DNA of 64,000 bases from Nonlabens sp. Ci31 (lineage in GTDB: Bacteria > Bacteroidota > Bacteroidia > Flavobacteriales > Flavobacteriaceae): NCBI RefSeq assembly GCF_012974865.1, contig NZ_CP043633.1, positions 682,001-746,000 on the forward strand, written 5' to 3'. The notes below the pieces were generated by a model that saw only the letters and a program-made list of their open reading frames with translations, made no database searches and was not told the DNA's origin. The position numbers and the translations under genes were made by a program. Below are positions 55,105-63,526 of this stretch, one piece after another. Each line of letters opens with the position of its first letter. Position 1 is the first letter of the stretch.

Positions 55105-55792
55105 ACTTATAACCTACCCCTTTGACCGTTTTAAAACTATCATCACCTAGTTTCTCCCGCAGCTTTCTAATATGAACATCTATAGTACGCCCACCTACAA
55201 TGACTTCGTTACCCCATACTATATCGAGAATTTCTTCTCGTTTAAAAACCTTACCTGGCTTTGTAGTGAGTAATGAAAGTAATTCAAATTCTTTGCGAGG
55301 CAAGATCATTTCTTCTTTCTTGTAGACTATTTTGTATTGATCACGATCGATGATAAGATCACCTAATTTTACAATATTTGAGCTTGCTGCAGCAGCACTT
55401 TCTCTACGTCTTAAGAGTGATTTCACTTTAGAAACTAAAACACGTGGCTTTACGGGTTTAGTAATATAATCGTCTGCTCCTGCATCAAAACCTGCAATCA
55501 TAGAGTAATCTTCTCCTCTAGCAGTGAGAAAAGTAATCACAGTACCGTCCAGCTCGGGTAGTTTACGCATTTTCTCGCAAGCTTCGATTCCGTCCATAAC
55601 TGGCATCATCACATCTAAGATAATGAGGTCTGGCTTTTTCTTTTTTGCTTTTTTGAGGGCTTCTTCACCATTCTCTGCCGTATAGACTTGATACCCTTCG
55701 TTTTTCAGATTGTATGCTACTATTTCTAGAATATCCGGCTCATCATCTACTAATAGAATTTTGGCTTTAGCGTCTTTCATTTCTTCTTTCAT
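55094..55792 (-). CDS. Response regulator, OmpR/PhoB-like
   Basis: A 232-aa DNA-binding regulator. The receiver domain has acidic pocket VDDEPD, phosphoacceptor Asp60 in LIILDVMMP and the later DDYITKP. The winged-helix domain ends VRKLREKLGDDSFKTVKGVG-type (IDVHIRKLREKLG, GVGYKYVK). It is transcribed just before its kinase. A second in-frame ATG four codons later is equally possible as a start. The regulated genes are unknown. Confidence 0.93.
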   Translation of the reverse strand: MKEEMKDAKAKILLVDDEPDILEIVAYNLKNEGYQVYTAENGEEALKKAKKKKPDLIILDVMMPVMDGIEACEKMRKLPELDGTVITFLTARGEDYSMIAGFDAGADDYITKPVKPRVLVSKVKSLLRRRESAAAASSNIVKLGDLIIDRDQYKIVYKKEEMILPRKEFELLSLLTTKPGKVFKREEILDIVWGNEVIVGGRTIDVHIRKLREKLGDDSFKTVKGVGYKYVK

Positions 55793-55895
55793 ATGCTTAG
55801 AAGGCTAAATTAATAAGATAGTTGCGCAATGATTTTAAATTCATGTTAGCTTTAGGTTAACTCCGTGTTTTAAAAGATGGAAGTTATGAAAATAA

Positions 55896-55933
55896 TTTAT
55901 GTATTCTGCTTTCGCGAAAGCGGAATACATAAA
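55896..55933. repeat. Dispersed palindrome with long arms, intergenic copy
   Basis: TTTATGTATTC and GAATACATAAA flank the core (55907-55922, one base off consensus) with a single mismatched pair between arm and core. Total length is 38 bases. The rest of the arm is unrelated to other copies. Confidence 0.85.
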
Positions 55934-56219
55934 ACTTTAAAAACAAAGCATAAAAACGTGGTTGTCAAATAGTTTTCTATAGCTATAAGCCTACTGTAAA
56001 AACTGATGACCCGTGGAGTACACTTTAGGAAAACCCTACATTCCTAAAAAATGTAACAAATTTATTTCCGTAATAGATACGGAGCGTTTTATCAACGCAA
56101 ATAATGATGTCATGCCCCGTAATGGTAGAGGAACATCTAGCTTTGCCATAGATTTTGGTTAACCTGACTTTAGATGTTGATAGCAACGGCCAGATAACAG
56201 TTAGTGATGCTTTTTTATT

Positions 56220-56227
56220 TACTTTTG
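56220..56227 (+). promoter_or_regulatory. Possible -7 element (TACTTTTG)
   Basis: It matches TAnnTTTG 15 bases before the GTG start of the LuxE/PaaK-like gene. A TTA, not TTG, lies near -33. It supports the GTG over the upstream ATG as start. Confidence 0.4.
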
Positions 56228-56242
56228 TCTCAAATTCTAGTT

Positions 56243-57214
56243 GTGAAATTTCCCGTTTTTGATATACATTCCAGTGAAGCATTTGAAAGAATCGCTTTGG
56301 AAATTTATCGTTATCAATTACGAGAAAACCCTGTTTATCATCAGTACTGTCACCTCATCAATAAAACTGAAGCTTCTCGTCTAGAAGAGATCCCCTTTAT
56401 ACCCATACAGTTTTTCAAATCGCATACCGTGGTAAGCGATAAACGACCAGTCCAAATCACTTTTACCAGCAGTGGCACCACAGGCAGTATTGTCTCAAAA
56501 CATCATGTTACCGATCTACATGTCTATAATCAAAGTTTAGATCATAGTTTTATAGAAACCTACGGCGATAGTAAAGACTATGTAATTCTTGCCCTTTTGC
56601 CTCATTATTTAGATCGCAGCGGCTCTTCTCTAGTTCACATGGCACAACGATGGATAACTGATTCTACAAGATCAGAAAGTGGCTTTTACCTCAACAACTT
56701 AGAAGAACTTGCTAAAGTTTTAAAAAGCTTTGAAAAAACCAATCAAAAAATAATTCTAATAGGAGTCACCTTTGCTCTTTTACAACTTGCTGAAGAACAT
56801 TCCATGCCTTTAAAGAATGTCATCATTATAGAAACTGGCGGAATGAAAGGGATGCGCAAAGAGATTGTAAAACCAGAGCTCCACAACACACTTAGAACAG
56901 CATTTCCTAACGCTAGTATTCAAAGCGAATACGGAATGACCGAATTACTTTCACAAGCCTATGCTAGTGATGGTATCAACTTCACGACGCCGCCATGGAT
57001 GAAAGTAAGTACAAGAGACACTAACGATCCTCTATCAGCAATAGATGACGGCAAAACTGGCGGACTCAATATTATTGATCTTGCGAACTATAATTCTTGC
57101 TCGTTCATTGCAACGCAGGACTTAGGGAAGAGTTTTGAAGATGGCAGTTTTCAAGTTCTTGGAAGATTCGACCATTCTGATATCAGAGGTTGCAATTTGA
57201 TGGCGGTGGATTGA
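56243..57214 (+). CDS. LuxE/PaaK-family acyl-protein synthetase-like enzyme
   Basis: A 323-aa protein resembling LuxE and phenylacetate-CoA ligase-type adenylating enzymes, which activate a carboxylic acid. Key phrases are EEIPFIPIQFFKSH, TFTSSGTTGSIVSKHH (phosphate-binding Ser/Thr-rich loop), LLPHYLDRSGSSLVHM and the adenylate region QSEYGMTELLSQAYA. The GTG at 56243 starts MKFPVFDIHSSEAF, which is better than the hydrophobic extension from an ATG at 56204. No LuxC/LuxD partners are adjacent. The acid substrate is unknown. Confidence 0.75.
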   Translation: MKFPVFDIHSSEAFERIALEIYRYQLRENPVYHQYCHLINKTEASRLEEIPFIPIQFFKSHTVVSDKRPVQITFTSSGTTGSIVSKHHVTDLHVYNQSLDHSFIETYGDSKDYVILALLPHYLDRSGSSLVHMAQRWITDSTRSESGFYLNNLEELAKVLKSFEKTNQKIILIGVTFALLQLAEEHSMPLKNVIIIETGGMKGMRKEIVKPELHNTLRTAFPNASIQSEYGMTELLSQAYASDGINFTTPPWMKVSTRDTNDPLSAIDDGKTGGLNIIDLANYNSCSFIATQDLGKSFEDGSFQVLGRFDHSDIRGCNLMAVD

Positions 57215-57332
57215 GAATTAGTTAAAAACACTCCTTCATTTATTAGAATCTGAGGTCCTTTAAAGTAATTAGGTACTTAGTTGAATCATCAAAAAAGCTT
57301 GGTAGTTATTTAGTTATTTAAACTTAATAATT

Positions 57333-57776
57333 ATGAAAATAAGTAATGTGAAACTATTTAAATATATGTTATTTATGATTATAGCTTTCACTGGCTGTAG
57401 TAGTAATGATGTAATAGAAACCGATTCATAAGACGGTAAAGAGACTATAATAGCAACATGGAAGTTGATTCAAAGTTACTCTAACCCAACTACTGCTAAT
57501 GGATGGAGTGATGTGACAGATGGTTTTGAAATCACAGTTACAAATAGCAATACTTATATCTCCTCACCATTTAAAGAATGTACTAATGGAGCAATCACCG
57601 TATATTCTGAAGAAATAGAATTCAATTATCGCTGCTTTAATTTTACCGCAGGTTATGAATCTCCTAATGGTGTTTTCAAATACTCTTATAGTTTTATTGA
57701 TGGACTTTTAGAATTAAGGCCTTTAAATTTTTCTTGCTTTGAAGGTTGTAAATCTAGGTTTACTATAGTAGAATAA
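57333..57776 (+). pseudogene. Small lipoprotein interrupted by an in-frame TAA
   Basis: The start MKISNVKLFKYMLFMIIAFT gives a lipoprotein signal with the lipidated Cys at residue 22 (TGC). The frame meets TAA at 57429-57431 (codon 33, after ETDS). It continues open in the same frame through DGKETIIATWKLIQSYSNP to a stop at 57774-57776. The WKLI phrase is usual in lipocalin-like lipoproteins. Joined, the protein would be about 147 aa with six later Cys. Without read-through only a 32-aa peptide is made. Confidence 0.65.
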
Positions 57777-57824
57777 GTTATGCTCCATCATCTCCATTAG
57801 TAAAATACTAATTGTACTAATTGG

Positions 57825-57864
57825 TTTTTGACAAGGGGAGACTTAAGTCTCCCCTTGTCAAAAA
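57825..57864. terminator. Bidirectional terminator, 40-base perfect palindrome
   Basis: TTTTTGACAAGGGGAGACTT and its exact complement form a perfect palindrome with no mismatches and no separate loop, ending in A/T-runs. It lies between the lipoprotein pseudogene and tyrS, which are convergent. Confidence 0.88.
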
Positions 57865-57886
57865 CATGAAATACTTAAACAAAAAC

Positions 57887-59185
57887 TTACTTTAAAACCA
57901 CCAAAAAGTAATTCTTCTTACCGCGTTGCAACAAGATCATATTACCAGCAATCACATCTTCTTCAGTAATCATCTTGTCTTCGGTAATCTTATTTTTATT
58001 GACACTTAGACTGTTTTCTTTAAGTGCTCTACGTACTTCGCCGTTAGAAGGTAAAAAACCTGTAGTTTCATTCATAAAGCTAACGATGTCCACTCCATTT
58101 GCAATAGAAGATCTTTCAATTTCTACCTGCGGCACGCCATCAAAAATTTCTAATAAAGTCGCTTGATCCATTTTACCCCATTGCTCTGGAGTTACCTTTT
58201 TGGAAAAGAGAATTCCAGAAGCTTCTACAGCAGTTTCATAAGCTTCTTTACCGTGAACCATAGTGGTCACCTCTTCAGCAAGGCGTTTTTGTAGCACTCT
58301 ATAACCAGGATCTTTTTGATGTTCTTCAATTAAAGCTTCACAGGTTTCTTGATCTAAGAAAGTGAAGATCTTGATCCAGTTGACAGCATCATCATCTGTT
58401 GCTGTGATCCAAAATTGGTAAAATTTATAAACGCTAGTTTTATCTGCATCCAGCCAAATGTTTCCACCTTCCGTTTTACCAAATTTTGTTCCATCGGCTT
58501 TTGTTACCAGAGGAGTTGTAATTGCATAAGCTTTACCTCTCGCCTTGCGACGTATCAATTCTGTTCCTGTGGTTATATTTCCCCATTGGTCAGAACCTCC
58601 TATTTGTAATTTACAAGCTTCCTTTTCATAAAGATGTAAGTAATCATAGCCTTGAAATAACTGGTAGGTAAATTCTGTAAAACTCATTCCGTCGCCTTCT
58701 CCAGACACACGTTTTTTTACAGACTCTTTTGCCATCATGTAATTAACGGTAATATGCTTACCGATATCGCGAGCAAAATCAATAAGGCTAAAGTCCTTCA
58801 TCCAGTCGTAATTATTGACCAACTTTGCACGTGTAGCTTCTTCACCAGCCTCAAAATCTATAAATCTAGCGATCACACTTTTTACTCCTGCGATATTTTT
58901 ATCGAGAATATCTTGGGTCAGCAAGTTACGCTCAGCACTTTTACCACTAGGATCCCCTATCATACCAGTTGCTCCACCTACAAGCGCAATAGGTCTGTGA
59001 CCCGCACGTTGTAAATGCATGAGTAATATGATCTGTACAAGACTTCCTATGTGAAGGGAGTCTGCCGTTGGATCAAAACCTATATAACCAGAAACAACTT
59101 CACTTTGAAGCATTTCTTCCGTATCTGGCATGATATCATGTATCATCCCGCGCCATTTTAATTCTTGTACAAAGTTGTAAGCCAT
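57887..59185 (-). CDS. tyrS: Tyrosyl-tRNA synthetase
   Basis: Charges tRNA(Tyr). The 432-aa class I synthetase has the HIGH-type motif [11 protein letters not shown] and [20 protein letters not shown] in the tyrosine-binding region. [14 protein letters not shown], the KMSKS-like KFGKTEGGN and a C-terminal S4 domain ([20 protein letters not shown]) follow. A TATATTTG box 20 bases before the start is the likely promoter -7 element. It is monocistronic, ending near the palindromic terminator. Confidence 0.97.
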   Translation of the reverse strand: MAYNFVQELKWRGMIHDIMPDTEEMLQSEVVSGYIGFDPTADSLHIGSLVQIILLMHLQRAGHRPIALVGGATGMIGDPSGKSAERNLLTQDILDKNIAGVKSVIARFIDFEAGEEATRAKLVNNYDWMKDFSLIDFARDIGKHITVNYMMAKESVKKRVSGEGDGMSFTEFTYQLFQGYDYLHLYEKEACKLQIGGSDQWGNITTGTELIRRKARGKAYAITTPLVTKADGTKFGKTEGGNIWLDADKTSVYKFYQFWITATDDDAVNWIKIFTFLDQETCEALIEEHQKDPGYRVLQKRLAEEVTTMVHGKEAYETAVEASGILFSKKVTPEQWGKMDQATLLEIFDGVPQVEIERSSIANGVDIVSFMNETTGFLPSNGEVRRALKENSLSVNKNKITEDKMITEEDVIAGNMILLQRGKKNYFLVVLK

Positions 59186-59204
59186 AATTGAAGTTTTACG
59201 GCTG

Positions 59205-59212
59205 CAAATATA
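59205..59212 (-). promoter_or_regulatory. Possible -7 element of tyrS (TATATTTG)
   Basis: It matches TAnnTTTG on the minus strand. It shares the extended context TATATTTGCA with the gdhA box. No -33 TTG was found. Confidence 0.4.
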
Positions 59213-59268
59213 TGTGGTTTGGCTGTTTTTAAAGGTTTTTTAAGCCTTGTATTGTTTATTTTTACACT

Positions 59269-60267
59269 ATGATTTTAATCACAGGAGCAACAGGATTAGT
59301 AGGGGGACATTTGTTATACCGCTTTCGCGAAAGCGGAAAAAATATCATTGCTACCTATCGTGATATGAAAAGCTTAGATAAAACTCGGGAGATCTTTGAA
59401 TCTTATGAAAAAGGTGCCGGTGCCCTAGTAGATACTTTTCAATGGAAACAGTCCGATATTCTAGAAACACCAAGCCTAGAAATGGCAATGCAAAATGTTA
59501 CAACGGTTTATCATTGTGCCGCTGCGATAGATCATCTTCCTTTTGAGGAAATGAAAAATATCAACATGCGCGGTACAGAAAATATGATAAATGTAGCTCT
59601 CGCTCTAGGCGTTAAGAAATTTTGCCATGTAAGCAGTATAGCAGCACTAGGCGAAGCTATAGGCAATAGACCGGTAAATGAGGACGATTTTTTCAATCTA
59701 GACGGACTGAATACCAATTATGCGATCACTAAATTTGGCGCAGAAATGGAAGCCTGGCGAGGAACCCAAGAAGACCTGGATGTTATCATCGTTAACCCAG
59801 GTGTTATCATAGGAGAAGGAAACTGGAAAAGTGGCTCTGGTCAACTGATCAGTAAAATGGCCTCTGGAAATAAATTTTATACCAAGGGCAGTAGCGGTTT
59901 TATAGATGTGCGAGATGTCACACGAGCCATGCAATACCTTACAGAAAGCGAACTTAAAAATGACCGGTATATTCTCGTTGCAGAAAACAAAACCTATCGC
60001 GAGGTTTTAGATCAAATTGCTTTAAGCTTACAGAAATCTAAGCCCAATATTCAACTCAAAAGCGGTTTTTTAAAATTCATTTATTACCTGCTTAAAGTTC
60101 CTAATTTATTAGGTTTTACACCTAGATTAAGTATGGCAAAAGTGCAGTCTATGACATCAAAAACTAAGTATTCTAATGCTAAAATTAAATCAGTATTGAA
60201 CTTTGAGTTGACACCTGTACAGAAAACTATTGATCGAGTTGCTACTTTTTATAGGCAGAGGAACTAA
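59269..60267 (+). CDS. NAD-dependent epimerase/dehydratase (extended SDR)
   Basis: A 332-aa Rossmann-fold oxidoreductase. The nucleotide-binding loop is GATGLVGG at residues 5-12. The phrase CHVSSIAALGE and the later LNTNYAITKFGAE carry the catalytic Tyr-x-x-x-Lys. The palindrome copy at 59320-59335 encodes YRFRESG directly after the binding loop, in the first helix, so the insertion is ancient or neutral. It acts on an unknown sugar-nucleotide or sterol-like substrate. It converges with the DUF4296 gene with only one base between. Confidence 0.88.
   Translation: MILITGATGLVGGHLLYRFRESGKNIIATYRDMKSLDKTREIFESYEKGAGALVDTFQWKQSDILETPSLEMAMQNVTTVYHCAAAIDHLPFEEMKNINMRGTENMINVALALGVKKFCHVSSIAALGEAIGNRPVNEDDFFNLDGLNTNYAITKFGAEMEAWRGTQEDLDVIIVNPGVIIGEGNWKSGSGQLISKMASGNKFYTKGSSGFIDVRDVTRAMQYLTESELKNDRYILVAENKTYREVLDQIALSLQKSKPNIQLKSGFLKFIYYLLKVPNLLGFTPRLSMAKVQSMTSKTKYSNAKIKSVLNFELTPVQKTIDRVATFYRQRN
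59320..59335. repeat. Dispersed palindrome CGCTTTCGCGAAAGCG, exact copy
   Basis: An exact copy, extended by one paired base on each side, in the epimerase gene. It is read Y-R-F-R-E-S-G. Confidence 0.9.
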
Positions 60268-60268
60268 T

Positions 60269-60706
60269 TTAAAGTTCTTCGTCAGGATCTGATTTCTCAA
60301 GTTCTTTGCCGGGATCCTTAGGTGTGTTGTTAGAAACACGCCTCTGCTCCTCTTTATTAATTATTTCTTGTCTTGCGTTTAAAGAATCCTGTAGTGATTT
60401 AAAGTTTTCTTGAACCTCATCCATGATCAACAGATACTCTTCTACTCGGTCTGTGTAATAATTCAAATTCTCTTGAAAAGTAATGCTGTCCATATCATAC
60501 TTCTCATACAAAAAAGAACTGGGCTGTATACCAGTTTTAAGATAAGCCCCTTTATTAGAAGAAATAGCTCCCTCGACCAGGTATAAATCTGTTATTAACG
60601 CAGCCATTTTGTCTTTAGAAAAAAAAATTTTTGGTTCAGGAGATTTCTCCACATCAGAACATGATATTGTAAAAAGCACTAAAATTACTGCTATTATTTT
60701 ATTCAT
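60269..60706 (-). CDS. DUF4296 lipoprotein
   Basis: A 145-aa lipoprotein with signal MNKIIAVILVLFTISC (lipidated Cys16). The rest matches DUF4296: KMAALITDLYLVEGAIS, then FLYEKYDMDSITFQENLNYY and a helical region, ending in a charged tail rich in Glu/Asp/Lys. The role is unknown. It overlaps pyrC by 4 bases and is the last gene of the operon that begins with the mannosyltransferase-like gene. Confidence 0.88.
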   Translation of the reverse strand: MNKIIAVILVLFTISCSDVEKSPEPKIFFSKDKMAALITDLYLVEGAISSNKGAYLKTGIQPSSFLYEKYDMDSITFQENLNYYTDRVEEYLLIMDEVQENFKSLQDSLNARQEIINKEEQRRVSNNTPKDPGKELEKSDPDEEL

Positions 60707-62043
60707 CTTACAAATGATAGTTCCTGAGCATTTTTATTTTTAGATACTTTAAAATTCTTATAAGCCAGTTCTCCATTTACAAAAGTTTGCATAATGCGAC
60801 TTTTAAAGGTAACTCCTTCAAATGGTGACCAGCCACATTTTGCTAGCACATTTTCTTTAGTAACGGTCCAGGGGTTATTGGTATCTACAACAACAAGGTC
60901 TGCCTTATAGCCTACTCTTATATAACCTCTTTTTTCTATATCAAACAATAAGGCTGGGTTGTGACACATTTTCTCTACTACTTTCTCCATAGTGATTTTT
61001 TCATCGTGGACAAATTGTAACATCGCGGGTAACGCATGCTGGACTAAAGGCCCACCGCTAGGACAAGAAGTATAAGGGTTTGATTTCTCTTCTAGTGTAT
61101 GTGGCGCGTGATCTGTTGCGATGACATCTATGCGGTCATCAAGAAGTGCTTCCCATAATTGTTCTCGATCAGCAGCTGTTTTCACTGCAGGATTCCACTT
61201 GATAAACTTTCCTTTTGTCGCATAATCTTCATCACTGAACCACAAGTGATGTATACAGACTTCTGAAGTAATTTGTTTATCCACGATAGCTTGCTTGTTA
61301 GAGAACAGGGCTGTTTCCTTGCCTGTTGACAAATGGAATACGTGTATTCTAGCACCAGTTTCCCTTGCTAATTCTATAGCTCCACTACTGCTTATATAAC
61401 AGGCGTCTTCATCTCTTATAACGGGATGTTGATCCATAGGGATATCATCTCCATACTTTTCAAAGGCTTTTTTAAAGTTTGCAGTGATAGTAGCCTCATC
61501 TTCACAATGAAGAGCGATGCGCAGTTTTACATTCGAAAAAATCTCCCTTAACACTTCTTTATCATCTACAAGCATGTTACCTGTTGAGGAGCCTAAGAAA
61601 AGTTTTAATGCGGGTACTCTAGAGGTGTCTACTTTTAAAATCTCTTTTAGATTATCATTTGTACCACCGAACATGAAGGCATAATTTGCATGACTATCTC
61701 GCTGAGCGATTGCCATTTTACTTTCCCATTCCTCAATAGTTGTGGTCTGGGGGTTTGTATTAGGCATCTCCATAAATGTCGTGATTCCACCAGCGACTGC
61801 GGCAGCACTTTCTGTTGCAATAGTTGCTTTATGAGTAAGGCCTGGCTCTCTAAAATGTACTTGATCATCAATAACCCCAGGTAATAAATAATTCCCCTCT
61901 ATGTCAATGATTACCGTATCTGCATTTTTAGCACTGATGCTTTCTGCAATTTCAATAATTGTATCCCCTTCTATATAAACATCGCCTTGCTTTGTTACAC
62001 CATCGGTAACAATCTTTGCATTTTTAATTAAAGTTTTTTTCAT
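60703..62043 (-). CDS. pyrC: Dihydroorotase (Bacteroidota-type)
   Basis: A zinc amidohydrolase of pyrimidine synthesis that closes carbamoyl-aspartate to dihydroorotate; 446 aa. The metal-binding start is DDQVHFREPGLTHKAT: the usual HxH is Q61-V-H63. This Gln form is common in Bacteroidota dihydroorotases. Other hallmarks are TTFMEMPNTNPQT, RIALHCEDEA, HVFHLSTGKE and IATDHAPHTLEEK, which supplies the catalytic Asp. It lies between the glycosyltransferase (4-base overlap) and the DUF4296 gene. Confidence 0.92.
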   Translation of the reverse strand: MKKTLIKNAKIVTDGVTKQGDVYIEGDTIIEIAESISAKNADTVIIDIEGNYLLPGVIDDQVHFREPGLTHKATIATESAAAVAGGITTFMEMPNTNPQTTTIEEWESKMAIAQRDSHANYAFMFGGTNDNLKEILKVDTSRVPALKLFLGSSTGNMLVDDKEVLREIFSNVKLRIALHCEDEATITANFKKAFEKYGDDIPMDQHPVIRDEDACYISSSGAIELARETGARIHVFHLSTGKETALFSNKQAIVDKQITSEVCIHHLWFSDEDYATKGKFIKWNPAVKTAADREQLWEALLDDRIDVIATDHAPHTLEEKSNPYTSCPSGGPLVQHALPAMLQFVHDEKITMEKVVEKMCHNPALLFDIEKRGYIRVGYKADLVVVDTNNPWTVTKENVLAKCGWSPFEGVTFKSRIMQTFVNGELAYKNFKVSKNKNAQELSFVR

Positions 62044-62771
62044 ATCTCTAGTTTCCCTATCAAACTTTTCATTTTCATAATCATTACTCCCAATACAGCT
62101 TCACTTATGATGCTACTGCTCATCTTAGACTGTCCCCTAGACCTATCTGTAAAGATAACGGGGAGCTCTACAATTTTTGCTTTCAATAAAAATGCTTTAA
62201 ACTTCATTTCTATTTGAAACGCATAGCCCACAAATTTAATCTTATCTAAATTAAATTTTCTTAAAAGAGAGGCTCGATAACAAACAAATCCAGCAGTAGT
62301 ATCGTGAATATTCATTCTTGTTATCAATCTTACGTATTTTGAGGCAAAATAAGATAACAAGACTCGTGACATAGGCCAGTTCACTACATTTACTCCTTTT
62401 ACATACCTACTTCCTATGGCGAGGTCGGCGCCTTTTTTTGAACAAACTTCGTATAGATAAGGCAAGTCGTTAGGGTCGTGTGAGAAATCTGCATCCATCT
62501 CAAAAATATATTCGTAGTCCCTTTTTAAAGCCCATTTAAATCCGTGAATGTAAGCAGTTCCTAGTCCTTGTTTACCTTCGCGCTCTTCTATAAATAATCG
62601 GTCAGGGTATTGCTTTAAATTATTTCTCACCACTTGAGCAGTACCATCTGGGGAGGAATCGTCCACAATAAGCAGGTGTAAGTGTTGATTTTGATTTAAA
62701 ACAGCATCTACCATCAATTGGATATTCTCCAACTCATTAAATGTAGGAATAATAATTAGCGTATTTTTCAT
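62040..62771 (-). CDS. Polyprenol-phosphate mannose synthase-like glycosyltransferase (GT2)
   Basis: A 243-aa soluble GT2 enzyme of the dolichol-phosphate-mannose-synthase type, expected to transfer mannose to a polyprenyl phosphate. Motifs include IIIPTFNELENIQLMVDAVL, LLIVDDSSPDGTAQVV, EMDADFSHDPNDLPYL and a final FTDRSRGQSKMSSSII. There is no C-terminal membrane domain, unlike larger forms. It is the first gene of the operon with pyrC and DUF4296. Manganese and polyprenol use are inferred from family. Confidence 0.88.
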   Translation of the reverse strand: MKNTLIIIPTFNELENIQLMVDAVLNQNQHLHLLIVDDSSPDGTAQVVRNNLKQYPDRLFIEEREGKQGLGTAYIHGFKWALKRDYEYIFEMDADFSHDPNDLPYLYEVCSKKGADLAIGSRYVKGVNVVNWPMSRVLLSYFASKYVRLITRMNIHDTTAGFVCYRASLLRKFNLDKIKFVGYAFQIEMKFKAFLLKAKIVELPVIFTDRSRGQSKMSSSIISEAVLGVMIMKMKSLIGKLEI

Positions 62772-62848
62772 AATCAGCGGCTAAAATAAACAATAAATCA
62801 ACCAGCTTTGTGAACGTTTGTTAAATCATATTATTTTTACCATCTTAA

Positions 62849-63499
62849 ATGCATATAGAACTACGACATATGGAGCTCAACGACTGGATCAGCATCACCT
62901 TATTATTTTGTGTGTTGATTCTCGCTGTTGCGAGATGGTTTTCTAAGTTTCATATTACTGATTTATTAAGCTGTTACTTTAAAGACCGATTTATTAAACT
63001 TTCTAGGAATGGAGAAGAGGGTTCTTCCGTATTAATTACAGGTAATGTGGTCGTATACACCATCAACATAGCCTTATTTATATATGTATTTTATCAAAAG
63101 GAGAAACAACTTCCGATAGAAATTAACGGCTTTTTACTAAGCTTGACATTCCTATCTGTTTTTTTTCTCACCCAACATTTTATTGGAAAGCTTATCGCAA
63201 CCCTTTGCAATTTTGAGCAATTATTAATTATCGTTGATCACCACAGGAATATTTATAGAGCAATGTTTGCTTACCCCCTACTTATTATAAACTGCATTAT
63301 TATTTATCTGTGCGATATGAATGAAACGGCTCTACTCACCTCCCTGATTATCATTGGATTTGTTCTTTTTGTATACCATTTGATATTAATATATACATAC
63401 CGAAGCCTTCTATTCTCTGCTCATTTGTATTTTATTTTGTACCTTTGCGCGCTTGAAATCACGCCCTATCTACTTTTATATAAGTATTTTATGTTGTGA
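62849..63499 (+). CDS. DUF4271 membrane protein
   Basis: A 216-aa polytopic membrane protein with about six hydrophobic segments. It starts MHIELRHMELNDWISITLLF, where an in-frame ATG at 62870 is an alternative start. Sequence and gene order (directly before hemD) match the DUF4271 family. Function is unknown. It is transcribed divergently from the mannosyltransferase-like operon. Confidence 0.85.
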   Translation: MHIELRHMELNDWISITLLFCVLILAVARWFSKFHITDLLSCYFKDRFIKLSRNGEEGSSVLITGNVVVYTINIALFIYVFYQKEKQLPIEINGFLLSLTFLSVFFLTQHFIGKLIATLCNFEQLLIIVDHHRNIYRAMFAYPLLIINCIIIYLCDMNETALLTSLIIIGFVLFVYHLILIYTYRSLLFSAHLYFILYLCALEITPYLLLYKYFML

Positions 63500-63526
63500 A
63501 AACTTGACTCTAATAGAAAAACATAT

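Larger units (their letters stand above)
55793..56242. other. Intergenic region with palindrome copy and possible gene remnant
   Basis: About 450 bases separate the response regulator from the LuxE/PaaK-like gene. It holds a long-armed palindrome (55896-55933). Between about 55992 and 56160 lies an open stretch with protein-like phrases (YTLGKPYIPKK, then GRGTSSFAIDFG) but no plausible start. This may be a decayed gene; no family was identified. Confidence 0.35.

Noticed and set aside
56025-56282. 85-codon minus-strand open frame over the start of the LuxE/PaaK-like gene
   Set aside because: It overlaps a better-supported gene, shows no family motif, and has no promoter or start context of its own.
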